NCBI GenBank assembly: GCA_001880285.1
Contig: CP016269.1
Location: 1,932,501 to 1,996,500 of the forward strand
From: Flavobacteriaceae bacterium UJ101
GTDB taxonomy: Bacteria > Bacteroidota > Bacteroidia > Flavobacteriales > UJ101
Length of the DNA stretch: 64,000 nucleotides
Direction of reading: 5' to 3'
The notes under the pieces were generated by a model. The model was not told where the DNA came from, searched no databases, and worked only from the letters and a program-made list of their open reading frames with translations. Position numbers and translations under genes: made by a program. Of this stretch, positions 25,482 to 33,714 are shown piece by piece. Positions within the stretch are counted from its first letter, which is position 1. Each line of letters starts with the position of its first letter.

Positions 25482-27167
25482 ATGAATAAGAATATATTTC
25501 GAGCAACCTTTATATTACTAACGTTAAGTATAGTATCACTCCTTTATTTAGTTTTGAATGGTTTAATAACCCGAAACGATGAGAAATCTGCTGATCAATT
25601 ACGATTGGAGAAGGAAATCAATTTATCTAGGTTATTTAATCATTCAGAAATTTTAAAACGATCTACGTTGCTTTATGTAGCAAGTAGTGATGAAAAATGG
25701 AAAACTAGATACGACCGATATATTGATACCATAAAATTAGATTTACGAACTTTAAAATCTTCAATAGGAGGTAGTCTTTATCAATATGAAATTTTAGATG
25801 ATGAATTCAAGCGTTTAAGAGAAATTGAAAATAAAGCTTTTTATTTACTGAAAGATTCAGGAAATGAAGAAGCTTATAATTATTTGATAGATGATGATGA
25901 TTCTGAGGCAGCTTACATAGAATTGGTTGATATATTTTATAATAAAGTTTTTGGTTTTTCTGCAGTGAATAAAGAAATTGAATTGATTCGTTTGAAAGGA
26001 AGTATTCTTATGGCAGACGAAATTCTAACTTCATCAACTTACATGGCTGTATACACAAATGATGATCGTTGGATCAAACAATATAGTCAAACAGAAAGAA
26101 AATTAGATAAATACCTAGCAGAAGCTGTTAGTGAAGACAAAAATATTCAAGAAGCCATTCAAGCAAATGAAGTATTGGTTTTAATGGAGAAACGTGCACA
26201 AGATTTCATTAAAAGTGGGCAAAAACAAGAAGGTTTAGGTATTTTAGAAAGTGATCAATACACTGGAAATAAGAAGGTTTTTAGTGATGTAATGCAAAAA
26301 TTTAGAGAAACTATTAATGAAAATGCATTTGCTATTGTTAAAGACCGATTTGAGAAGTTTATTCAAGAAATGGTGGTAAGCTTAGGATTAATTGTAATAT
26401 TAATGCTCTTAGCGTTGTTTTTATTTAGTTATCAGAATAGTTTAGATAATACAAATTCTAAATTGAAGAAACTGAATAAACAATTGAATCAAAAAAATGC
26501 TCAGTTAAATAATTTTGCTCATATTATTTCGCATGATTTAAAAGCTCCATTACGTCATATGACGTTTTATTTAGAAGAAATAGGATATAATGAAATTTTA
26601 CAGCATGGTGGATGTGAAAAAACAGAACAAGTTTTAGCCGATATTGAGAGTGCCAAAGAACAATCGTATTATATGTATGGAATGATTGATGAAATGTTAG
26701 AGTTTTCAAAAATTTCAACACATCAAATACAAATGAAATATATAGATACAGATGCTGCAATAACCCAGATACTTTCAAATATTTCGATTCCTGAAAATAT
26801 TAAAGTGATTCGTGATGTAAAATTACCTACCGTACTTTCTGATGAAGTGAGTTTAAATCAAATTTTTAGAAACTTGATTACCAATGCTATAAAATATAAT
26901 GATAAAGAAAATGGTTATATTGAGTTTGGATGTAAAGAGACCAATCGATCGTTTATTTTTTCAGTGAAAGATAACGGGATTGGAATTCCAGATGTAGAAA
27001 GAGAAAAAGTCTTTAATCTATTCTATAAAACAAAAGATAATAAAGAAAGTCATGGGGTTGGATTAAGTATTGTGAAAAAGAGTGCTGAAATTATAGGAGG
27101 TGAGATTTCGTTAGATTCTGAAGTAGGAAAAGGAACTATTTTTTACGTAGAAATCCCAAAAGAATAA
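25482..27167 (+). CDS. Sensor histidine kinase with duplicated extracytoplasmic sensor
   Basis: A 561-aa membrane kinase. TM1 (about 8-30), an extracytoplasmic helical sensor (about 45-290), TM2 (about 298-317), a coiled coil (about 320-345), then HisKA with IISHDLKAPLRH (phospho-acceptor H351). The ATPase boxes are RNLITNAIKYN, VKDNGIGIP, HGVGLSIVKK. Two parts of the sensor look alike (HSEILKRSTLLYVASSDEKW versus ADEILTSSTYMAVYTNDDRW), so the sensor is probably a tandem duplication of a helical-bundle unit. No response regulator gene is adjacent. No vegetative promoter motif was found in the 85-bp gap upstream. Confidence 0.9.
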   Translation: MNKNIFRATFILLTLSIVSLLYLVLNGLITRNDEKSADQLRLEKEINLSRLFNHSEILKRSTLLYVASSDEKWKTRYDRYIDTIKLDLRTLKSSIGGSLYQYEILDDEFKRLREIENKAFYLLKDSGNEEAYNYLIDDDDSEAAYIELVDIFYNKVFGFSAVNKEIELIRLKGSILMADEILTSSTYMAVYTNDDRWIKQYSQTERKLDKYLAEAVSEDKNIQEAIQANEVLVLMEKRAQDFIKSGQKQEGLGILESDQYTGNKKVFSDVMQKFRETINENAFAIVKDRFEKFIQEMVVSLGLIVILMLLALFLFSYQNSLDNTNSKLKKLNKQLNQKNAQLNNFAHIISHDLKAPLRHMTFYLEEIGYNEILQHGGCEKTEQVLADIESAKEQSYYMYGMIDEMLEFSKISTHQIQMKYIDTDAAITQILSNISIPENIKVIRDVKLPTVLSDEVSLNQIFRNLITNAIKYNDKENGYIEFGCKETNRSFIFSVKDNGIGIPDVEREKVFNLFYKTKDNKESHGVGLSIVKKSAEIIGGEISLDSEVGKGTIFYVEIPKE

Positions 27168-27208
27168 AGAATATTATAATCGTTAATATTTAATACATCA
27201 CAAAAAAC

Positions 27209-27216
27209 TATCTTTG
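27209..27216 (+). promoter_or_regulatory. -7 element of tatD
   Basis: TATCTTTG, exact TAnnTTTG, 15 nt before ATG 27232. An in-frame TTG at 27214 lies inside this element and so cannot be the real start. Confidence 0.55.
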
Positions 27217-27231
27217 TCGAAATTTTTCAGT

Positions 27232-28011
27232 ATGAAATTTATTGACACACATGCACATCTTTATTCCGATCAGTTTAATGAAGATCGAAATGAAATGCTT
27301 CAACGTGCTTTTGAAGCGAAAATAGATCGAATTTATTTACCGTCGATTGATAGTTCGTATTATCAATCAATGGTAGAATTAGAACAGCAATATCCTCAAA
27401 ATTTAAAATTAATGATGGGTTTACACCCTTGTGATGTAAAACCTGAAAATTATAAAGAAGAGCTTCAATTCGTAAAAGAACAACTCTCAAAACGTCCATT
27501 TGCTGCGGTAGGTGAAATTGGAATCGATTTGTATTGGGATACTTCTACTCTAAAAATTCAACAAGAAGCTTTTCGTAGTCAAATTGAATGGGCGAAAGAA
27601 TTAGGATTGCCGATTAATATTCATTGTAGAGATGCTTTTGAAGAAACGCTAGAAATTTTAGAAGAATTAAATGATGAAAAGTTATATGGAATTTTTCATT
27701 GTTTCTCGGGAACCAGAGAGCATGCTGAAAGAGCTATTGCTTGTGGAATGAAATTGGGGATTGGTGGTGTAGTAACATTTAAAAATGGCAAAATAGATCA
27801 ATTTTTACATGAAATTGAATTGAAACATATTGTATTAGAAACAGATGCACCTTATTTAGCTCCAACACCTTTTAGAGGAAAGCGGAACGAAAGTGCATAT
27901 GTGATTAATGTTGCTGAAAAACTAGCTACGATCTATCAAAAAGGATTAGATGAAATTGCTGAAATTACTACTCAGAATGCTTTAGAAATTTATAAAGAAT
28001 ACGAATTGTAA
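27232..28011 (+). CDS. tatD: TatD family metal-dependent deoxyribonuclease
   Basis: A 259-aa TIM-barrel hydrolase with 3'-5' DNA exonuclease activity in characterised members. Metal-binding residues are visible in FIDTHAHLYS (HxH), AVGEIGIDLYWD (Glu), INIHCRDAF (His), FHCFSGTREHA (His) and LETDAPYLAP (Asp). All five ligand positions are intact. The start follows the -7 element directly. The next gene begins 50 bp later after a short palindrome. Confidence 0.94.
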   Translation: MKFIDTHAHLYSDQFNEDRNEMLQRAFEAKIDRIYLPSIDSSYYQSMVELEQQYPQNLKLMMGLHPCDVKPENYKEELQFVKEQLSKRPFAAVGEIGIDLYWDTSTLKIQQEAFRSQIEWAKELGLPINIHCRDAFEETLEILEELNDEKLYGIFHCFSGTREHAERAIACGMKLGIGGVVTFKNGKIDQFLHEIELKHIVLETDAPYLAPTPFRGKRNESAYVINVAEKLATIYQKGLDEIAEITTQNALEIYKEYEL

Positions 28012-28020
28012 AATATTTCG

Positions 28021-28038
28021 TAATTTACTTGTAAATTA
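28021..28038. repeat. Palindrome between tatD and the SRPBCC gene
   Basis: TAATTTAC-TT-GTAAATTA is a perfect 8-bp inverted repeat with a 2-nt spacer, 24 nt before the next ATG. It has no T-tract. It could be an operator for the downstream gene, but no bound protein is suggested by context. Confidence 0.4.
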
Positions 28039-28061
28039 TTAACACTAAAAACATAACAAAT

Positions 28062-29114
28062 ATGAAATGGTTAGTTCGAATTTTTGGGGTAATGGGAGTT
28101 CTTTTTTTGTTATTCTTAATTGCTCAAATTTTTATGCCGAGCCAAATGGATGTAACAGTTGAAAGAGAATACGACCATCCTGCTGAACAAGTTTATAAAG
28201 CATTTGCTAATACTAAAATATTCAATTCTTTTAATGCGTGGATGCGAATTGATCCAGATAATACCAAAGTGACATACTCTGATAAAAAAGAAGGAAAAGG
28301 AGCACATTATAAATGGTCTAATACATTTAATGTTAATGAAGTAGGGTCGGGTAGTTTAGATATTGTAGAAGCAAACCCAAATGCTTTAGTTAAATATGAA
28401 ATGCGTTTTGGAGAAGATCCAGCACCAGGGATTGGAATCATAAATATTTCAGAAAAAGAAGGGAAAACAAAGGTGAGCTGGAATTTCTTAGGAGCAAAAA
28501 CACCTTTCCTATTTCGGTTTTTTAATAAGGTTTTTTATGGGGTTGTATTTGATAATATGAATCAATCTTTAGAAAACTTAGAAGAAACATTAAAAAATAA
28601 TACACCTATGCCAGAAGAAATTATTGAAATTAATAAGGAAACCGCTTTAACGGAGTTTTCTGAAGCAAAAAAAGTAATCGCCTTTTTTCAAGAAACCTCA
28701 ACGGATGATAAACAAGAAATAGCAATGGCTTTTCAAGAATCAATGGGAATGCTTTATAGTTATTTAGTAGATAATCAAGGATTGGAAGCAGGGAAAGATT
28801 TTTCTTATCCAGTTGGAATCTATGAATCATGGGATGAGGAAAATAAAATCGCCAAGTTTTATGTAGGATTTATTATCGATAAAGATGTTCCATTAGGAGA
28901 AGGTATGGAGATTATTACTATTCCAGTTTCCAAAGTAATTAAAAAAGTTTACCAAGGACCATATGAAGGAACAGGAGATGTACATAAGGCAATTAATGAG
29001 TTTATAGAAAAAGAAAAAATACAAATTATAGGTAGTCCTTTTGAAATATATAAAAGTGCACCTTCAGTTCCAAATAGTCAAAAAATTACGGAGGTTTATT
29101 ACCCGGTAAAATAA
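28062..29114 (+). CDS. SRPBCC-domain plus GyrI-like ligand-binding domain protein
   Basis: A 350-aa protein with an N-terminal hydrophobic anchor (about 5-25), a polyketide-cyclase/SRPBCC domain (about 30-185) starting TVEREYDHPAEQVYKAFANT and containing KEGKGAHYKWSN, and a C-terminal GyrI/AraC effector-binding-like domain (about 200-350). The latter contains YPVGIYESWDEENKI and VYQGPYEGTGDVHKAI. The combination suggests a hydrophobic-ligand binding or stress role, but the substrate is unknown. It stands alone after tatD with a palindrome upstream and ends at a strong terminator. Confidence 0.85.
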   Translation: MKWLVRIFGVMGVLFLLFLIAQIFMPSQMDVTVEREYDHPAEQVYKAFANTKIFNSFNAWMRIDPDNTKVTYSDKKEGKGAHYKWSNTFNVNEVGSGSLDIVEANPNALVKYEMRFGEDPAPGIGIINISEKEGKTKVSWNFLGAKTPFLFRFFNKVFYGVVFDNMNQSLENLEETLKNNTPMPEEIIEINKETALTEFSEAKKVIAFFQETSTDDKQEIAMAFQESMGMLYSYLVDNQGLEAGKDFSYPVGIYESWDEENKIAKFYVGFIIDKDVPLGEGMEIITIPVSKVIKKVYQGPYEGTGDVHKAINEFIEKEKIQIIGSPFEIYKSAPSVPNSQKITEVYYPVK

Positions 29115-29131
29115 GGTTATTATAAAAGGAA

Positions 29132-29168
29132 AAATCTCTCATAAATTGATTGTTTTTATGAGAGATTT
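29132..29168. terminator. Bidirectional terminator
   Basis: A perfect 14-bp stem, AAATCTCTCATAAA (29132-29145) and TTTATGAGAGATTT (29155-29168), lies between the convergent SRPBCC-GyrI and amidohydrolase genes with T-runs on both sides. Confidence 0.85.
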
Positions 29169-29181
29169 ATTTTTTACTATA

Positions 29182-30963
29182 TTATTTCTTTTTATAATAA
29201 GAACCAAAAAGTGTTAAAGGTGACCAGCTAGGTTGAAGTTCAGGTGCTTTTGGTGCTAATTTTGTAAATTCTTCAGCTCCATAAACAGGTTTCCCATCTA
29301 CAACTGTTAAAACAGATTCAATTGTTGTAATGTCATCTTCAGGAATTGTCATGTAATCTTCAGAAAGAATAACAAAATCGGCATATTGTCCTTTTTTTAA
29401 CCTTCCTTTTACATCTTCTTCTTGAGAAAACCACGCGCTTCCAATAGTGTGTACTCTTAAAGCCTCTTCACGGGTTAGAACATTATCTTTATCATATATT
29501 TTTCTACCACTTGCTGTCTTTCCAGTGATCATATAATGAAGAGATACAAATGGATTGAAACTACCACCTCGAGTTCCATCTGTTCCCATTCCTACAGGAA
29601 TACCTTTATTATAAATATAACGTAAAGGAGGGCTATATTTACCTGCTTCAGCTCCATAGCGTTCTATAAAGTCATCTCCTAAAAAGACCATACGATCTTG
29701 TAAGGCTAAACCACCACCTAAAGCAGCTATGCGATCTACCGTTTCAGGAGTAATCGTTTCTCCATGCTCAATTGACCAACGTAATCCATTTAAAGGTTTT
29801 TCTTTAGCTACTTTTTCAATAACATCTAATATTTTTTGAATGGATTCATTATAAGTAGAGTGAATTTTAAAAGGCCAACGTCTTTCAATTAATAATTTTA
29901 AAATGGGTTCTAAATTTTTTCCCATTGTGTCAGGAAGTTCAGGACGTTCCCAACGGAAATTTTCATAATCTGCTGCTTCCCATAGAATGTATTCGCCAGC
30001 ACCGTCTAATTCAAATCCATGCTCTTTATGAGGATCTGTGTTTTTTCCAGCTTTATTAGCGCTACTCCAGGCATCAAAATCTTGTAATTCTCTTTTAGGT
30101 TTTTGTGCAAATAAATAAAAAGAAGTACGGATGGGTAATTTTCCATCTGCAGCTAATTGTTCTGCAGTATTGTATTCTTGAGGGTAATTAAAACCTCCAC
30201 CACCTGCATCTATAACACCAGTTAGTCCATATCGAGCTAATTCTCTGAACATATGAATGGTTGAATTTTCTTCAATAGCTTTTGTCGCTCCTGGTAAAGC
30301 AGCAATTTTTCCATAAAAAATTCCTGGATGAGGTTCAGCTAACATTAAACCAGTTGGGTTTCCTTGTGCATCACGTTCAAATCGACCTTCAAATGGATCA
30401 GGGGTATCTTTTGTTATTCCTAAGACTTCTAATCCTTTTTTGTTAACAATTCCTGCACTATAAAAATATTGCATGTATACAGGTCTATTAGGAGATGCTT
30501 CAGTTAACTCTTGTGGGGTTGGTAATCTTTGTTCTTTAAATTGCCAAGGTGTCCAACCACCTATAACACGTACCCATTCTCCTTCAGGTGTTATTTCAGC
30601 TGCTTTTCTAATCATTTCTAAACCTTCCTTTAATGTAGGTACACCATCCCAACGAAGTTCGCGTGTGTATGTTAAGCCACTTCTTAAGAAATGTGAATGG
30701 GAGTCAATTAATCCAGGAATGATTCTCCTACCTTGTGCATCAATAATTTGTGTGGAGTCATTTTTTAATTTTAGCATTTCTTTGGAAGTTCCAGTAGCTA
30801 AAATTATTCCATCTTTTACAGCTAGTGCCTCTATATTAGGCTTATTTTCATTTAAAGTTGTAATATTAGCATTGTATACAACCATATCGGCTGTATTGAT
30901 TTCTTTCTTGGTGCTACAACTTATTGCTAGCACACTTGTAATGAATAAGATTGTTTTTTTCAT
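29182..30963 (-). CDS. Amidohydrolase-family lipoprotein (YtcJ-like)
   Basis: A 593-aa metal-dependent hydrolase with a lipoprotein signal (VLAISC, lipidated C16). The amidohydrolase fold shows DSHSHFL (HxH at 89/91), a later His cluster (IHSTYNES, SIEHGETI) and VGMGTDGTRGG near the C-terminus. This arrangement is that of the YtcJ/amidohydrolase-3 group acting on C-N bonds in ring or amide substrates. It is last in a minus-strand cluster with a DoxX protein, an MBL-fold lipoprotein and a MarR regulator. Substrate unknown. Confidence 0.9.
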   Translation of the reverse strand: MKKTILFITSVLAISCSTKKEINTADMVVYNANITTLNENKPNIEALAVKDGIILATGTSKEMLKLKNDSTQIIDAQGRRIIPGLIDSHSHFLRSGLTYTRELRWDGVPTLKEGLEMIRKAAEITPEGEWVRVIGGWTPWQFKEQRLPTPQELTEASPNRPVYMQYFYSAGIVNKKGLEVLGITKDTPDPFEGRFERDAQGNPTGLMLAEPHPGIFYGKIAALPGATKAIEENSTIHMFRELARYGLTGVIDAGGGGFNYPQEYNTAEQLAADGKLPIRTSFYLFAQKPKRELQDFDAWSSANKAGKNTDPHKEHGFELDGAGEYILWEAADYENFRWERPELPDTMGKNLEPILKLLIERRWPFKIHSTYNESIQKILDVIEKVAKEKPLNGLRWSIEHGETITPETVDRIAALGGGLALQDRMVFLGDDFIERYGAEAGKYSPPLRYIYNKGIPVGMGTDGTRGGSFNPFVSLHYMITGKTASGRKIYDKDNVLTREEALRVHTIGSAWFSQEEDVKGRLKKGQYADFVILSEDYMTIPEDDITTIESVLTVVDGKPVYGAEEFTKLAPKAPELQPSWSPLTLFGSYYKKK

Positions 30964-30991
30964 ATTCTTGTTCTCTTTTTTAATTTTCTAT

Positions 30992-31366
30992 TTAAGCCTT
31001 AAAAAGTTCTTGATATCGATCTTTACTTGTATACATTAAAAAGATATTCATTGCTACTGCGAATACAGCTGGAAGAGCATTAACAGGATCTAAAAATACA
31101 TGAAATAATAGTGCATTTAGCAGAACTGGGAATAAAATAACTAAAGCTAATGCCCTGTATTTATTAATAACAATAAGTATACCCGTTATAATTTCAACTA
31201 ATGCTACAATGGTCATCATATAACCAGTCTTTATTAATGCTCCCATAAATTCCATTCCAGAGGTAGCTAACTCCATAGGAGGCATAAAATTTAAAAATTT
31301 GTTTAATCCAAATACGATTAATATAATACCAAGTAATATACTAATAATTGTTGTTGCTTTTTTCAT
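30992..31366 (-). CDS. DoxX-like membrane protein
   Basis: A 124-aa integral membrane protein with four hydrophobic segments, beginning TTIISILLGIILIVFGLNKF, the DoxX family hallmark (GLNKF followed by a polar loop). DoxX proteins occur in oxidoreductase or thiol-stress loci but have no settled biochemical role. It lies 28 bp before the amidohydrolase gene and 67 bp after the MBL gene, probably in one transcription unit. Confidence 0.82.
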   Translation of the reverse strand: MKKATTIISILLGIILIVFGLNKFLNFMPPMELATSGMEFMGALIKTGYMMTIVALVEIITGILIVINKYRALALVILFPVLLNALLFHVFLDPVNALPAVFAVAMNIFLMYTSKDRYQELFKA

Positions 31367-31387
31367 TTTATTAAATTTAAAATTGGA

Positions 31388-31417
31388 GCAAGTAATCCAA
31401 TGAATTAGATTACTTGC
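31388..31417 (-). terminator. Hairpin between MBL and DoxX genes
   Basis: GCAAGTAATC (31388-31397) and GATTACTTGC (31408-31417) make a perfect 10-bp stem. The minus-strand T-tract after it is weak (CCAATTTT), so partial termination or 3'-end protection within the operon is more likely than a full stop. Confidence 0.5.
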
Positions 31418-31433
31418 AAAATAGTTGTAATTT

Positions 31434-33086
31434 TTATCTTGTAGCTAAATCACGTACTGTTTGAAAATCGTGGTCTTGTGTAATAAACCCGTGTGTACAA
31501 TAATAAGTTGTAACATCTAAATTATTTGAATCAACAAAATCTACCACTTCTTTTGCCATTTCAACGGTTCTTGTTTTATCTTCTGGACTGAAGATGTCGA
31601 ACATGAAAACAAAACCAGGGTTTACCAAATCATTAAAAAATAAGGTTTTAGTAGAAGGTTTATAAATAATAACATAATCCTCTTCTTCGGCATGTTCTGT
31701 TGTGATGATATGTAATTGAAGTTCTTCATCTCCTGAACCTATAGTCATTGGAGTTGATAATCCAATTACATTAATAGATTTTCCTTCAATAGGGTTGGAT
31801 ACGACAGTACTAGGTCTGTTTAAAATTTCTTGCATAAAAGCTTGTGAACCTGCTCCTACAATTAAATCACCCCCTTCGGCTAAATTACCACGTGTACCAC
31901 CAATATGATCAAAATGATTATGTGAGTTTACCACATATTCAATAGGATCTGTACTAAAATCTTTTCTAATTTTTTCTAAAACAATAGCTGATCTTCGGTC
32001 ATTAATAGGAGAATCATATAATACTAAATTCCCATCAACTTTAAAAGCATAAGTATAGTGTGATTGAGCGTCACCAGCTACTACATAAGCATTTGGATCA
32101 TTAGGTAATACTTCTGAATTAATACCATTTTGAGAGTCCACAAATTCTACTGGGAAATCTAATGGGAAGGTTTGCATGATTGTTCTAAAATGCAATTGAG
32201 AAGATAAATAACCATATTCAGCTTGGGTAGCATCATAAGGATAAGAATCTGTTACAGTTAATTCAGAAGAATCAAATGTTGGATTAATACTTATGTTTGT
32301 TAATGATTCTGTTCTGATTGTGTTTCCATCTAATATATGTTCTAATGTTTGAGGAACTTGTAAGCCATCAATAGTTGTCCAATTACTATAAATGACTTCG
32401 TATAGTACATCACCTAAAAGAGGATCGTTTTCGAGTGTTTGTGCTTTAGAGGGTAATTTGGTATTGGTGTCAATTACTAACTGAATATCGGGAGTATTCT
32501 CTCCGAAACCTAAAGAAGAAGTGTTGTATTGTATATCGATTGTTCCATAAGTACTACCAGTTACATTTGTGTTTTTATCAATTAATTTCATGATAGCAAT
32601 AGGGGAGGACATCATTAAAGTTTTTTGACGAGAAGCTAGTTTTGTTGAATACATAGGATCTCCTGTTACACCAAAGCTTTCAAAATATACGGAGAAAGTA
32701 CCTGTTTTTCCTACTGAATTTGCTTTAGTCCCATCTATTGTTTCTGTAAATGAAAAATCGGTAGCATAAGCATAATCTGCATTAACATCCCAAGCTTGTC
32801 TAGATTGTGAACCATCAAGATTGTATAAAAGTGAGTAGTCAAAATCAGCTACTTTTCCTCCTATAGGTTCAGGGTTTTCTTGAAATTCGTAAGCAATTCC
32901 TACACTCTCATAGCTTAGAAATGAAGCGGAATTTAATAAGGTTGAACCTCCTATTGTGGTTTGAACTTCTTGGAAAAGTTCTGAGTTATCGACAATATTG
33001 ACTGTATTGTCATCATCATCGTTACAACTAAATGATGTAATGGCTGCTATTGTCACTATAGACAATGTTTTAAATTTTACTTTCAT
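31434..33086 (-). CDS. MBL-fold metallo-hydrolase lipoprotein
   Basis: A 550-aa lipoprotein (AITSFSC, lipidated C21, followed by an acidic linker). The N-terminal half (about 30-300) is an unassigned beta-rich region. The C-terminal half is a metallo-beta-lactamase fold with HNHFDHIGG near residue 385, then TTEHAEEED, FFNDLVNP and YCTHGF, all expected zinc/iron ligands. It should act at the cell surface or periplasm. It follows the marR gene by 60 bp, and the fold does not tell the substrate. Confidence 0.88.
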   Translation of the reverse strand: MKVKFKTLSIVTIAAITSFSCNDDDDNTVNIVDNSELFQEVQTTIGGSTLLNSASFLSYESVGIAYEFQENPEPIGGKVADFDYSLLYNLDGSQSRQAWDVNADYAYATDFSFTETIDGTKANSVGKTGTFSVYFESFGVTGDPMYSTKLASRQKTLMMSSPIAIMKLIDKNTNVTGSTYGTIDIQYNTSSLGFGENTPDIQLVIDTNTKLPSKAQTLENDPLLGDVLYEVIYSNWTTIDGLQVPQTLEHILDGNTIRTESLTNISINPTFDSSELTVTDSYPYDATQAEYGYLSSQLHFRTIMQTFPLDFPVEFVDSQNGINSEVLPNDPNAYVVAGDAQSHYTYAFKVDGNLVLYDSPINDRRSAIVLEKIRKDFSTDPIEYVVNSHNHFDHIGGTRGNLAEGGDLIVGAGSQAFMQEILNRPSTVVSNPIEGKSINVIGLSTPMTIGSGDEELQLHIITTEHAEEEDYVIIYKPSTKTLFFNDLVNPGFVFMFDIFSPEDKTRTVEMAKEVVDFVDSNNLDVTTYYCTHGFITQDHDFQTVRDLATR

Positions 33087-33146
33087 ATTTCATTATTTAT
33101 TGTTTATAACTTAATTTGTTTAGAACAAATATGTGTTCAAAAAAAT

Positions 33147-33590
33147 TTATATATTGATTTTACTTAAAATTTTGTAAAGAGTTCTAGCTTCTTCTTCTGT
33201 AAGATCTTCAGAAAAATAATTTTTTGTTACTTGTTTGGCGTGTTTATGAGCTTTTTTATAAGTTTCAATACCTTTAGGATTTATTACTATGTTGACTTCT
33301 CTTCTATTGGTTGGACAAGTATATCTCTCTACTAATTCCTTTTTTACTAATCTGTCAATTAATCGGGTTAAATCAGGGCTAGAAGAAATGATTAAATTGT
33401 TTTTTATAAAATTAGAATTTACAGGATTTGGATATTCTTGTTCTAAAATGCTTAATATATTTAATTGAGTATGTGTTATCCCACAAGAAGATTTCAACGC
33501 TTTTTTTATTGCTTGTTCGATCTCGTTGGCTTTCTTTATAAAAGAATAATAGCATTTAGAATATATTAAATTCATATTTGTTGTAAACAT
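33147..33590 (-). CDS. MarR family transcriptional regulator
   Basis: A 147-aa winged-helix regulator. The core is THTQLNILSILEQEYPNPVNSNFIKNNL, then SSPDLTRLIDRLVKKELVERYTCPTNRREVNIVI, the MarR recognition helix and wing. It heads the MBL-DoxX-amidohydrolase group and is a natural candidate for its regulator, responding to a small molecule. An alternative start (MNLIYSK) 15 nt downstream is possible. Ligand unknown. Confidence 0.9.
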   Translation of the reverse strand: MFTTNMNLIYSKCYYSFIKKANEIEQAIKKALKSSCGITHTQLNILSILEQEYPNPVNSNFIKNNLIISSSPDLTRLIDRLVKKELVERYTCPTNRREVNIVINPKGIETYKKAHKHAKQVTKNYFSEDLTEEEARTLYKILSKINI

Positions 33591-33606
33591 TAATTGTTTT
33601 CAACTG

Positions 33607-33614
33607 CAAATCTA
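33607..33614 (-). promoter_or_regulatory. -7 element of the marR operon
   Basis: Plus-strand CAAATCTA is TAGATTTG on minus, matching TAnnTTTG, 17 nt upstream of the marR start. Confidence 0.5.
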
Positions 33615-33660
33615 TGTATTTTTTTGAATATGAATATAATTTTATTAATTTTTTTTAAAT

Positions 33661-33692
33661 AAAAAGGAAACTCAAAATAGAGTTTCCCTTTT
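33661..33692 (-). terminator. Terminator of the TonB-receptor gene
   Basis: GGAAACTC (33666-33673) and GAGTTTCC (33680-33687) form an 8-bp stem. On the minus strand it is followed by a T-run (33661-33665 read as A on plus), so it ends the receptor transcript. Confidence 0.8.
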
Positions 33693-33714
33693 TAATCAAG
33701 AATTTTTAATAATG

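Noticed and set aside
27214-27231. TTG start adding six residues to TatD
   Set aside because: The TTG lies inside the -7 promoter element TATCTTTG.
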